DNA of 11,820 nucleotides from an uncultured Succinivibrionaceae bacterium (lineage in GTDB: Bacteria; Pseudomonadota; Gammaproteobacteria; Enterobacterales; Succinivibrionaceae): assembly GCA_900539665.1 (NCBI GenBank), contig UQCV01000073.1, positions 1-11,820 on the forward strand. Reading direction: 5' to 3'. The position numbers and the translations under genes were made by a program. This document shows, one piece after another, positions 1 to 7,151 of the stretch (the stretch's first letter is position 1; the number at the start of each line of letters is the position of its first letter). The notes beneath the pieces were generated by a model, which was not told where the DNA came from, did not search any database, and saw only the letters and a list, made by a program, of their open reading frames with translations.

Positions 1-7
1 ATAGCTA

Positions 8-78
8 TCAAACTTCTTTAGAATTACTCTAATGAGTAATTACGAAGCTCCCACCTCTTTAGGTGGTGAGTAGTTCAC
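8..78 (+). repeat. Terminal 71-bp inverted repeat, copy 1; IS200/IS605-like right end
   Basis: Position 8 onward matches the reverse complement of 11750-11820 over 71 bases, with one mismatch (63 versus 11765). It folds as two successive hairpins. The first has an 8-bp stem (22-29 with 34-41, loop TAAT), possibly extended by CTTC 13-16 with GAAG 44-47. The second is GC-rich: CCACCT 51-56, loop CTTT, AGGTGG 61-66, then CTC 48-50 pairing with GAG 68-70 around a bulged T67. It is followed by TAGTTCAC ending at 78. IS608-type IS200/IS605 ends are known to be imperfect hairpins with an unpaired T, and the 3' end of a TnpB element also encodes a structured guide RNA. Family assignment is inference from shape alone, because no tnpA or tnpB lies in the window. 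Confidence 0.7.
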
Positions 79-276
79 GGCTATGTAGCGTAGGCTACGT
101 GATATTTCTAAATACCATATATAAATATAAAGACCAAAGTTAAGTATATGTAAAAATAATAATAACTACAAACAAACTTATAAACAACAATTAAAATAAC
201 AACCCAAACAAAAACGTGTAAATATGTTCCGTAAGCTTGAAACTTGTTTTAGGACCTGATTTTTAGCTTATATTTT

Positions 277-281
277 GGAGG
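277..281 (+). promoter_or_regulatory. Shine-Dalgarno site that fixes the yqiJ start
   Basis: GGAGG with a 5-base spacer to ATG 287. An alternative start, TTG at 275, would overlap this motif and has no ribosome-binding site of its own, so the protein most likely begins MIEWFSS. Confidence 0.8.
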
Positions 282-286
282 TAGGA

Positions 287-856
287 ATGATTGAATGGTT
301 TAGTAGCTTTAGTGCGGTAGAACAGGTGTTTTTAGCCATGGCTCTTATCGGGGGCTCTATTTTTGTAATCCAGCTAGTGATGATGTTGTTAGGTGGGGAC
401 ACTGGATCTGATGGCACTGTAGCAGGGGCTGATTTTTCTAGCACCGACTTTTTATTTAAGTATTTTTCTTTACAGAGTTTGACTGCGTTTTTTATGGTAG
501 CAGGTCTTACTGGGCTCTATGCTTGTTCTCAAGGCGCTAATATTTGGGTCGCCATTATCGTGGCTATTATCTCTGGGGCTATTATTGCTTGGGCTCTCGT
601 TCGTTTCTCTGAAATGTTATTAAAACTCCAAAGTTCAGGTAACCTTAGTTTAAAGAATGCCATTGGGCAAGCTGGTTCTGTGTACCAATTAATTCCGGCA
701 GATGGAGAAGGAAAGGTGGAAATTAATCTTCAAGGTCGCCGTCTTTATCCTAAGGCTATTTCTAAGAACAAAGAAGAAATTAAGTGTGGGGTCCGCATTA
801 GTGTAGTCGATATCTCTGGGGACGATACTCTCGTGGTGACTCGAGAACAAAACTAA
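287..856 (+). CDS. yqiJ: YqiJ-like inner-membrane protein with NfeD/OB-fold domain
   Basis: Predicted 189-residue membrane protein. Hydrophobic segments lie at about residues 13-36, 62-81 and 86-106. A soluble C-terminal domain at about 125-187 starts NAIGQAG and ends with alternating beta-strand residues (GVRISVVDISGDDTLVV), as in the OB fold of NfeD/YqiJ proteins. The ATG at 287 is preferred over the in-frame TTG at 275, because GGAGG at 277-281 sits 5 bases before the ATG and would lie inside the gene if TTG were used. E. coli YqiJ is somewhat longer (about 209 residues). The next gene is a YqiK flotillin, the usual partner: NfeD-type proteins are thought to work with flotillins in membrane microdomains. 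The 545-bp gap between the two genes is unusual. Family assignment is good; the exact orthologue name is inferred partly from that neighbour. Confidence 0.8.
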   Translation: MIEWFSSFSAVEQVFLAMALIGGSIFVIQLVMMLLGGDTGSDGTVAGADFSSTDFLFKYFSLQSLTAFFMVAGLTGLYACSQGANIWVAIIVAIISGAIIAWALVRFSEMLLKLQSSGNLSLKNAIGQAGSVYQLIPADGEGKVEINLQGRRLYPKAISKNKEEIKCGVRISVVDISGDDTLVVTREQN

Positions 857-1401
857 AAATTTAGCCCCAATTAACAAATTTGCTTTAGTGGTAAATCGAT
901 TAAACCATTTGGCTAGATCTTATTTAGTTTTGGGGCGGGAATTTAAATTTTTGTTTGGCTCCGCATTCAATTTGGTTTGGCTTCGCTCTCAAGGTGGATA
1001 GGTAAATAGGCCAGTAGATAATAAGTAGGTAAGGGTAAGCAACTAGGCAAGCAAATAAATAGATAAGCAAAAATTAGTGTTCTAATAACATACAAGGAGG
1101 TACAAGCATTACTCGGCCTTTTTTGAGCATGTTTTAAGAGGATTAGCCTCGTGCTTTTAAAACTAAGACCCTATTTAACTAGCTAGCGTAAGTATCTAGG
1201 TGGTTAGAAGTAATAAAATCGTAAAAACCAAAATCAAATTAAGAGCTAAAAACAATAAGTAAAAGAAATACGAAGTGAGAACAAGAATCCAAATGCTAAT
1301 GAGTACAAGTAGCCTTGCTAGCTATCGTTCAATTTTTGTGTTCTACTTAAATCAATTCCCAAATAAAATCAATTTATACACTAAACAAAAAAGGAACTAA
1401 C
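857..1401. other. 545-bp gap between yqiJ and yqiK
   Basis: No convincing gene or RNA is seen. GCCCCAA at 864-870 can pair with TTGGGGC at 930-936, a distant stem with no T-tract and so not a good terminator. A purine-rich stretch at about 1000-1075 is made of loose repeats of TAGGTAA and AAGCAA type. A near-perfect Shine-Dalgarno sequence (AAGGAGG, 1094-1100) is not followed by a standard start codon; 7 bases on, ATT begins a 9-residue reading frame ending at 1137. A small inverted repeat, GAGG/CCTC, lies at 1138-1150. An AT-rich stretch before 1402 (TTTATACA, 1373-1380) may hold the -10 of a yqiK promoter, but no clear -35 accompanies it. Confidence 0.6.
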
Positions 1402-2994
1402 ATGCCAATAATGATGTTACTTGTCGTGATCGTGCCAGTGTTCTTCTTGACCATGATCATTTTCTTTATGCTCCGTTATAGACGTTGTCCGTCTGACCAG
1501 ATCTTGGTGGTTTACGGTAAGGTAGCTGGGGCTAATAAGTCTGCTAAGTGTATTCATGGGGGTGGGACCATGGTATGGCCGCTCTTCCAGGATTACGAAT
1601 ACTTATACTTAACCCCAATGACCATCGGTATTCCATTAACTGGGGCGCTTTCTAAGCAGAACATTCGTGTAAACGTACCATCTAGCTTTACCGTTCAGGT
1701 TTCTCCTGATGAAAACATCATGGGTAATGCTGCAATCTGTTTACTTGGTCAGTCTCAAGAACAGATTGAAGATATGGCGAGGAACATTATTTTCGGTCAG
1801 CTCCGTTTAACTGTAGCTTCTCTTACCATTGAAGAAATTAACCAGAACCGTGATCACTTCTTACAGGTGATTAGTTCTAACGTTGAACCAGAACTTAATA
1901 AGATTGGTTTACAGCTTATCAACGTAAACGTAACCGATATTACCGACGAAGCAGACTATATTGCTAGTATCGGTAAGAAGGCTGCTGCTGAAGCTATTAA
2001 CCGCGCTAAGATCGATGTTGCTACCCAAGAAAAGGTCGGCTCTATCGGTGAAGCAGAAGCTAACAAGGACAAGGATATTCAGGTTGCGCAGAACAAGGCA
2101 GAAGCTGAAAAGGGGATAAAGGAAGCTGAAGCCTCACAGCGTTGCTATGTAGCAGACCAGGAATCTAAGGCCGTAATCGGTGAAGCTACTGCAACTAAGA
2201 ACAAGGATATTCAGGTTGCGCAGAACAAGGCAGAAGCTGAAAAGGGGATGAAGGAGGCTGAAGCCTCACAGCGTTGCTATGTAGCAGAACAGGAATCTAA
2301 AGCTATCACCGGCGAAAACAATGCTAAGGCTGCTATTGCTCAGTCTAATGCTGAATTACAGGTAGTAGAAGCTGAAGCTTACCGTAAAGCTGAAGTAGCA
2401 AAGCGTGAAGCTGAAATCATCATTCAAAAGGCGCAATACGAAGCTGAAAAGCAACGTTTGAACGCTGAAGAAATAGCACAACAGGAAATCGATAAGCAAA
2501 AGCTCATCATCGATGCTTCTGCTATTGCTGAAAAGACTCGTGAAGAAGCACGCGGTGAAGCTGATGCTACCCTCCTCAAGTACCGTGCTGAAGCTGAAGG
2601 TCAGCAAGCCCTCTTAGAAGGTAAGGCTGCAGGTTATAGACGTTTAGTAGAAAGTGCTGGCGATGATGCTTCATTAGCAGCGACCCTCCTCATGATCGAA
2701 AAACTCCAGGATATCGTTAGTCTCCAGACCGAAGCTATTCGTAACATTAAGATTGATAAGGTTACTGTTTGGGACGGTGGCAATGGTAAGGGTGCAGATG
2801 GCAAGACTTCAACCGCTGATTTCCTTTCAGGTATGGTTAAGAGCTTACCACCACTTCACGATGTGGCTCAGATGGCAGGCTTGCAACTCCCTGAATACTT
2901 AGGTAAGGTACCTAATGTCGATTCAGTGGCAGCCTCTGTCGCTAAGGCTGAAGCTGCAACTAAGAATGCAGCTAAAGTTGCTACCACTAAGTAA
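1402..2994 (+). CDS. yqiK: YqiK-type flotillin (SPFH/band-7 membrane scaffold)
   Basis: Predicted 530-residue flotillin. An N-terminal hydrophobic anchor (residues about 3-24) is followed by the basic RYRRCPSDQ segment, then an SPFH/band-7 domain to about residue 195 with the typical run VPSSFTVQVSP. Next is a long Ala/Glu/Lys-rich coiled coil (about 195-410) and a Gly/Ala-containing C-terminal tail. Length is close to E. coli YqiK (about 553 residues). Flotillins oligomerise on the membrane and organise microdomains; YqiK-type genes commonly sit beside a YqiJ/NfeD gene, as here. AAGGA at 1391-1395, 6 bases before the ATG, supports the start. The coiled coil contains a 44-residue tandem duplication (residues 215-258 and 259-302) that is nearly identical at DNA level, including a cysteine in each copy (C248, C292). 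Transcription probably ends at the terminator at 3127-3172. Its cellular role in this organism is not shown by the sequence. Confidence 0.92.
   Translation: MPIMMLLVVIVPVFFLTMIIFFMLRYRRCPSDQILVVYGKVAGANKSAKCIHGGGTMVWPLFQDYEYLYLTPMTIGIPLTGALSKQNIRVNVPSSFTVQVSPDENIMGNAAICLLGQSQEQIEDMARNIIFGQLRLTVASLTIEEINQNRDHFLQVISSNVEPELNKIGLQLINVNVTDITDEADYIASIGKKAAAEAINRAKIDVATQEKVGSIGEAEANKDKDIQVAQNKAEAEKGIKEAEASQRCYVADQESKAVIGEATATKNKDIQVAQNKAEAEKGMKEAEASQRCYVAEQESKAITGENNAKAAIAQSNAELQVVEAEAYRKAEVAKREAEIIIQKAQYEAEKQRLNAEEIAQQEIDKQKLIIDASAIAEKTREEARGEADATLLKYRAEAEGQQALLEGKAAGYRRLVESAGDDASLAATLLMIEKLQDIVSLQTEAIRNIKIDKVTVWDGGNGKGADGKTSTADFLSGMVKSLPPLHDVAQMAGLQLPEYLGKVPNVDSVAASVAKAEAATKNAAKVATTK
2044..2307 (+). 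repeat. 132-bp tandem duplication inside the flotillin coiled coil
   Basis: Two in-frame units, 2044-2175 and 2176-2307, each 132 bp or 44 codons. Over the 98-base core (2071-2168 against 2203-2300) there are only 3 differences; the first third of each unit is more diverged. Such identity at synonymous positions points to a recent duplication or to ongoing gene conversion. The unit is a multiple of three and preserves the reading frame. Confidence 0.95.
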
Positions 2995-3090
2995 TTAGTC
3001 CGCAAGGCGTATTACATGTTTAAGTGCGACTTAATGCTAAGGTGATATCCTCCCCCACCTATAGAGGTGGGGGACTTCTTGCCGAGTTCA
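2995..3090 (+). repeat. Solitary two-hairpin element, IS200/IS605 right-end-like
   Basis: Directly after the flotillin stop codon come two perfect hairpins: TTAAGT/ACTTAA (3020-3025 with 3029-3034, loop GCG) and a 10-bp GC-rich stem (3051-3060 with 3065-3074, loop ATAG), followed by CTTCTTGCCGAGTTCAG. The order (AT-rich hairpin, CCACCT/AGGTGG hairpin, then AGTTCA) matches the terminal repeats of the window, although the sequences differ outside the CCCACCT core. There is no T-tract behind it, so it is not a standard terminator. It resembles a lone right end or miniature derivative of an IS200/IS605-family element. Family assignment is inference; the hairpins themselves are plain. Confidence 0.55.
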
Positions 3091-3482
3091 GTTAAAAACT
3101 TAAAGGTAATTACCAAGCGTAAACTTAAAAAAGTTCTGGGAAATATGAGAAAATATCCCCGGAACTTTTTTTATGTTTTACGGGGTTGTGTTTTGGTGGG
3201 CGAAGTTTAGGTTTTTTGGCCATAAAGCAAATAAATCCAAGCTAAAACTTTAAAGTTTTTGGTTACCTAAACTAAGTAAAGACACCAATGTAGTATAGGC
3301 CCAAATATAGTACAGGCCATATTTCCCAACACCTTAGCGAATTAAAATTTTGTAAGCTAAAGCGTACCAAAAAGAGCGTACTTAAAAGTTCATGCCTAAA
3401 AGAGCAATGATTTGCCTATTGGGGAATATGTGAATCGGCGCATTTGGCTAGAGATGCATTATATAATCAAGGATAACGTCAT
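3091..3482. other. Remainder of the yqiK-tadA gap
   Basis: Besides the terminator at 3127-3172 this stretch holds a perfect 16-bp palindrome (AAAACTTTAAAGTTTT, 3244-3259) and an imperfect 17-bp direct repeat around TAGTAYAGGCC (3287-3303 and 3304-3320). A TATAAT at 3462-3467 lies too close to tadA to leave room for the ribosome-binding site on the transcript, so the tadA promoter is not assigned. No gene is seen. Confidence 0.55.
3127..3172 (+). terminator. Rho-independent terminator after yqiK
   Basis: GTTCTGGG (3133-3140) pairs with CCCGGAAC (3158-3165) with one T-G wobble. The stem is flanked by six A before (3127-3132) and seven T after (3166-3172), so the A and T runs extend it. The loop can fold further through ATAT/ATAT. 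The A-run would also allow termination on the opposite strand, but no minus-strand gene ends here. Confidence 0.85.
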
Positions 3483-4205
3483 ATGAATTCTGACTCATTA
3501 GTTCATGATTTAAAGGTAGAGGCTACTTCGCTTCCACCTAAAGACTCTACTTCATCTAACGTAACTCCTAAGATACTTGAGTCAAAAGAACCAATAGTTG
3601 ATGCCATGACCCAACCTTTAAAAAACGCCTTACTAGAAGCAGAGGAAGAAGTCGCTGCCGCTCTTTATACCGAGCAAGATGCAGAATTTATGCGTGAGGC
3701 TCTAAGCGAAGCTGATAAATGTTTAGCCTTAGGGGAAGTGCCTGTTGGGGCGGTAATTGTCAAAGATGGGGTAATTATTGCACGCGGTCATAATACGATG
3801 ATTTCGGGCCATGATCCTAGCGCTCATGCGGAAATGGCTGCGATAAGAATGGCAGCAGTGGCACTTAAGAACTATAGATTATGTGGAACTACTCTTTATG
3901 TTACGTTAGAGCCTTGTATGATGTGTACAGGAGCTATTATTCATGCGCGGATAGATAGGGTGGTCTATGGGGCCCAAGACCCTAAAACCGGCGCGCATAC
4001 GTCAGCGTTTACGTTATTACAAAATAGCTTGAACAATCACTACCCACAAGTAGTAGGTGGAGTTTTAGGAGCGCAATGTTCTCAAAGCTTATCGGCGTTT
4101 TTTAAAAGAAGAAGACAAGAACATAAAGAAGCCAAAAAAGCTAAGCAAGCGCAGCTTTTAAATGCGACTACTCTCGAATCTAATGAAGCTAATGAACCAA
4201 GCTAA
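3483..4205 (+). CDS. tadA: tRNA-specific adenosine deaminase TadA, with N-terminal extension
   Basis: Converts adenosine 34 of tRNA-Arg(ACG) to inosine so that one tRNA reads several arginine codons; it acts in the cytoplasm and is normally essential. The deaminase domain runs from about residue 66 to 212. It has the zinc and catalytic signature HAE (H115, E117) and PCMMC (C145, C148), preceded by ALGEVPVGAVIV. At 240 residues it is longer than usual TadA (about 150-170): residues 1-60 are an added low-complexity, acidic, Ser/Thr-rich segment, and about 30 Lys/Ala/Asn-rich residues follow the domain. AAGGA before ATG 3483 supports this start. Met42 (3606) is a possible internal start but lacks a good ribosome-binding site. 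A perfect hairpin overlaps the stop codon. Function is very secure; the role of the extensions is unknown. Confidence 0.97.
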   Translation: MNSDSLVHDLKVEATSLPPKDSTSSNVTPKILESKEPIVDAMTQPLKNALLEAEEEVAAALYTEQDAEFMREALSEADKCLALGEVPVGAVIVKDGVIIARGHNTMISGHDPSAHAEMAAIRMAAVALKNYRLCGTTLYVTLEPCMMCTGAIIHARIDRVVYGAQDPKTGAHTSAFTLLQNSLNNHYPQVVGGVLGAQCSQSLSAFFKRRRQEHKEAKKAKQAQLLNATTLESNEANEPS

Positions 4206-4221
4206 GCTTGTTTAAGCTTAG
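4202..4221 (+). terminator. Perfect hairpin overlapping the tadA stop codon
   Basis: CTAAGCTT (4202-4209) and AAGCTTAG (4214-4221) form an 8-bp stem with loop GTTT. The TAA stop codon (4203-4205) lies inside the left arm. No T-tract follows, so intrinsic termination would be weak; it may instead protect or process the mRNA 3' end. Confidence 0.4.
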
Positions 4222-4587
4222 TAAAGTAATCTATATAACTCAATATAGCCAAATGGCCTCAATATTAGGTGGGCAATCTTACTTATCAATCTTACAAGCT
4301 TACATGGGCAAATAAGGCTAGTCGACATTACTTGGGGTAAATTGGGCTCTTGGTGTGAATAGAACCTTAAAATTTAATGTGAGTAAGCGTTAGTTAAAAA
4401 GTATCGATTAATCAAATGGTTATGATTGATATTGTGTGAGATTAAGGTTAAATGCACAATTTACACACAACTTGGGCACAAATTAGCCACAGGATACTAA
4501 CAAGTTTGTACACAGAAAAAATAAGCGACAGAACCTAAACTCATAGTAAAAACTAAAAGTTAAGAGGTATTTAAAGTAGAAGATAGA
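4222..4587. other. Gap between tadA and the tRNA-fMet gene
   Basis: About 366 bases with no convincing gene on either strand. The only visible structure is a short AATCA/TGATT inverted repeat near 4408-4430. TGTGA near 4435 is not followed by TCACA at the spacing needed for a CRP site. Confidence 0.6.
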
Positions 4588-4604
4588 AAGCGATTTAATC
4601 GCTT
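4588..4604 (-). terminator. Terminator hairpin of tRNA-fMet
   Basis: AAGCGAT (4588-4594) and ATCGCTT (4598-4604) form a 7-bp stem four bases past the CCA end of the tRNA. On the minus strand a T-rich stretch (TTTCTATCTTCT) follows. The T-tract is interrupted, so the call is moderate. Confidence 0.55.
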
Positions 4605-4607
4605 GAA

Positions 4608-4684
<77 letters not shown>

Positions 4685-4703
4685 ACACCTGAAAGATGGG
4701 TGT

Positions 4704-4731
4704 ATAATAGCATATTTTTTTATGAATGCAA
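4704..4731 (-). promoter_or_regulatory. Sigma-70 type promoter of tRNA-fMet
   Basis: On the minus strand TTGCAT (4726-4731) and TATTAT (4704-4709) are separated by 16 bases, with an A-rich spacer. The predicted start of transcription, near 4697, leaves a leader of about 12 bases before the mature tRNA end at 4684. The spacing and the lack of any other minus-strand gene nearby support it. Confidence 0.75.
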
Positions 4732-4925
4732 GTTTTTTTAAAAGAAATGTTAAAACTGTCGCTGTTTTGTGCAAAATTACGGTTAAATACGCTTACGTCA
4801 TACGGTTAGGTCATATATCTACGTTCACACTTACCTCCAAGCCTAGGTCTACACTTATAGGTCTACACTTGCTTTTGCGCCTAACTCCACTTGCTCTCAC
4901 ACCTACACCATACGAACTGCATAGG

Positions 4926-4964
4926 GGAAAAAAAAGAGCCCATCTAAACGATGAGCTCTTTTTC
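4926..4964 (-). terminator. Rho-independent terminator of ppk
   Basis: The stem is AAAAAGAGC (4931-4939) with GCTCTTTTT (4955-4963) plus inner CATC/GATG, separated by one C-A mismatch, with loop TAAAC. On the minus strand it ends in a run of eight or more T. It lies about 60 bases past the ppk stop codon. Confidence 0.85.
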
Positions 4965-5021
4965 TCACACTTGCTTTGGCATTCGTAACTTACTTACTCA
5001 GCTTAAGCAATAGACCTAAGA

Positions 5022-7151
5022 TTAATCCTTTGGTGGCTGCACATCAGATTCTATGACTTCCATTTCTTCTGCGTGTTCAGCAGCCTTTTGAACTTCAACT
5101 TCCTTGAGGTAGTCGTAGATAGCAATCTGAGAACGAATCTTACGACGGTTGCCACGAGGTACGTACTTATTGATCTGATTGTTATCGATGATACGAGCCT
5201 TCATAGTGTCACGGAACTGAATGTTAAGGATTTCGAGAATACGTTTCTTAAGTACAGGTGACAAAATCGGAGTCCCAACTTCAATACGGTAATCGAGGTT
5301 ACGAGTCATCCAGTCTGCAGATGAGATGTACATACGTGAATTACCATTGTTAAAGAAGTACATTACGCGTGGGTGTTCAAGGAAACGGTCTACAATACTG
5401 ATAACCTTGATGTTTTCACTCAAGCCCTTAACACCTGGACGAAGAGAACACATCCCACGGATAATCATCTTAATTTCAACGCCTGCTTGAGAAGCTTCAT
5501 AGAGCTTGTTGATTAAGATCTTGTCAACGAGGTTATTAACCTTAAGCAAAATCTGAGCAGTGAAGCCGGCTCTAGCATTGTTGATTTCGTTATCAATCAT
5601 GGCCAGAAGCTTCTTACGTGAGTTGATAGGTGAAACCAAGAGATGGTCGAACTTAGGATGAATGTATGGGTATTCGATGAACTCAAATACATTGTCAACT
5701 TCGTTGGTAAGTTCTTCGTTCTTAGTAAAGAGCGCAAAGTCGGTGTAGATTTTAGCGGTTTTTTCGTTAAAGTTACCAGTACCGATATGGGCGTACTTAA
5801 CAGGTACATTGTTTTCCATACGGGTGATAAGACAAAGCTTAGAGTGAATCTTTAAGCTTGGAACCCCAAAGAGTACCTTTACGCCGGCATCGGTTAAGGT
5901 GCCTGCCCATTGAATGTTGTTTTCTTCGTCGAAACGAGCCTTAAGTTCAACAACTACAGATACGTGCTTACCGTTGTTTGCAGCAGCAATAAGAGAATCG
6001 ATGACGCGGCTGTTACGAGCTACACGATAAATATTGATCTTAATTGAGGTTACTGCAGGATCGTAGGCTGCCTGACGAAGGAGTTCAGTAAAGTAGCGGA
6101 ATGAGTGGTATGGGTAATAGAGCAAGACGTCATCTTTAGCAATGGCATCAAACATATTACGCGCCGCATCGAATTCCATGCAGTTAAGAGCAGGGAGTTT
6201 TGGGTTTTCAAGGTAATCACGGCCCACATTAGGGAAGCCGATGAAGTCCTTGAAGTTGTGGTAACGACCACCGTCCATTACAGAATCAAAATCGTCTTCA
6301 TTCATGGAAAGCTTTTGCAGTAAGAACTTAACCATGGTCTTAGGCATTTCTTTATCATATGCAAAGCGCACTGGTAAAGCGTCAAGACGCTGCTTTAAGC
6401 TTACAGAAATGTTTTCAATGAAAGAACGGTCCATCTGAGAAGACAAATCGTATTCAGCATCTCGGTTAAGCTTGATGGAATAAGCTGCAATTTCAGTGTA
6501 ATCAAAAAGGCCACGGAAAATATCATCAAGACCAACACGGATGATGTTATCAAGAATCATTAATACCTTATCACGCTTGTTGCTAGTAGGGATTTGAATG
6601 AATCTTGGTACCTTGTCGGTAGGGATTTCAATGAGCGCATATTTCTCATTGGTGTTATTAGTGCTCATCTTAACGGCAAGATAAGTATACTTGTCACGTA
6701 AGAAAGAGATGAGGTTTACAGACTTTTTAAGTACTACTGGAGAAATGTGTTTAAGCACATTATCTTTAAAGTACTTTTTAACCCATTCTTTTTGTTCAGC
6801 AGTAATTTGAGTTTCATCGTGAAGATAGATGTTGTGAGATTCAAGCTCTTTTAGGAGTGAACGGTAAGTTTTATCGAACACAAGGCTATATTCTTTAACT
6901 TTAGCTAAAGAATCTTTAAGAATAGCCTTAGCTCCGGTATCACGACCATTTTCTTCATCGATCATAACCTGACGCTTAAGTTCAGCGATCTTAACTTTGA
7001 AGAATTCGTCCTGATTGCTAGAGTAAATCCCTAAAAATCTAACACGTTCAATAAGTGGTACGGTTTCGTCTTGCGCTTCCTGAAGTACGCGGGCGTTAAA
7101 CGACAGCCAGCTTATTTCCTTAGGCATCCATTGAGTTGACTCTGGTGACAT
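5022..7151 (-). CDS. ppk: Polyphosphate kinase 1
   Basis: Makes inorganic polyphosphate reversibly from the gamma-phosphate of ATP; the enzyme is usually attached to the inner face of the membrane. The 709-residue length is normal for PPK1. An N-terminal helical domain (KEISWLSFNARVL near residue 11) is followed by a middle domain and two phospholipase-D-like C-terminal domains. The autophosphorylated histidine fits H436 (KIHSK, E. coli His435). H455 lies in YAHIGTGNFN (E. coli His454) and H593 in LEHPRVMYFF (E. coli His592). The RxxxNS and VELKARFDEENN segments are present. GAGGAAC before the ATG supports the start. No ppx exopolyphosphatase gene follows, unlike in E. coli: the gene ends at a strong terminator, with the tRNA gene beyond. 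The upstream gene is sseB on the same strand, 497 bases away, so ppk probably has its own promoter. Confidence 0.98.
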   Translation of the reverse strand: MSPESTQWMPKEISWLSFNARVLQEAQDETVPLIERVRFLGIYSSNQDEFFKVKIAELKRQVMIDEENGRDTGAKAILKDSLAKVKEYSLVFDKTYRSLLKELESHNIYLHDETQITAEQKEWVKKYFKDNVLKHISPVVLKKSVNLISFLRDKYTYLAVKMSTNNTNEKYALIEIPTDKVPRFIQIPTSNKRDKVLMILDNIIRVGLDDIFRGLFDYTEIAAYSIKLNRDAEYDLSSQMDRSFIENISVSLKQRLDALPVRFAYDKEMPKTMVKFLLQKLSMNEDDFDSVMDGGRYHNFKDFIGFPNVGRDYLENPKLPALNCMEFDAARNMFDAIAKDDVLLYYPYHSFRYFTELLRQAAYDPAVTSIKINIYRVARNSRVIDSLIAAANNGKHVSVVVELKARFDEENNIQWAGTLTDAGVKVLFGVPSLKIHSKLCLITRMENNVPVKYAHIGTGNFNEKTAKIYTDFALFTKNEELTNEVDNVFEFIEYPYIHPKFDHLLVSPINSRKKLLAMIDNEINNARAGFTAQILLKVNNLVDKILINKLYEASQAGVEIKMIIRGMCSLRPGVKGLSENIKVISIVDRFLEHPRVMYFFNNGNSRMYISSADWMTRNLDYRIEVGTPILSPVLKKRILEILNIQFRDTMKARIIDNNQINKYVPRGNRRKIRSQIAIYDYLKEVEVQKAAEHAEEMEVIESDVQPPKD

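Larger units (their letters stand above)
4685..5021. other. Gap between tRNA-fMet and the ppk 3' end
   Basis: This stretch holds the tRNA promoter (4704-4731) and the ppk terminator (4926-4964). Between them, about 4790-4920, is a pyrimidine-rich plus strand with imperfect CTACACTT repeats, including two close copies of AGGTCTACACTT (4844-4868). An 88-codon plus-strand reading frame crosses all of these but has no ribosome-binding site and is not called. Confidence 0.55.

Noticed and set aside
2356..2607. 83-codon minus-strand reading frame in yqiK
   Set aside because: It is an antisense shadow of the Glu/Ala-rich coiled coil, which gives Phe/Ser-rich translation on the opposite strand.
3462..3467. 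TATAAT as the tadA promoter -10
   Set aside because: Transcription would start near 3474, after the AAGGA ribosome-binding site, and there is no -35 at the right distance.
4430..4460. CRP-binding site (TGTGAGATT...GCACA)
   Set aside because: The two halves are too far apart for the TGTGA-N6-TCACA pattern.
4722..4988. 88-codon plus-strand reading frame
   Set aside because: It has no ribosome-binding site, starts inside the tRNA promoter, runs through the ppk terminator, and shows no recognisable domain.
5073..6323. Several plus-strand and alternate-frame minus-strand reading frames of 62-73 codons inside ppk
   Set aside because: They are shadows of the ppk coding sequence, with no start signals or domains.
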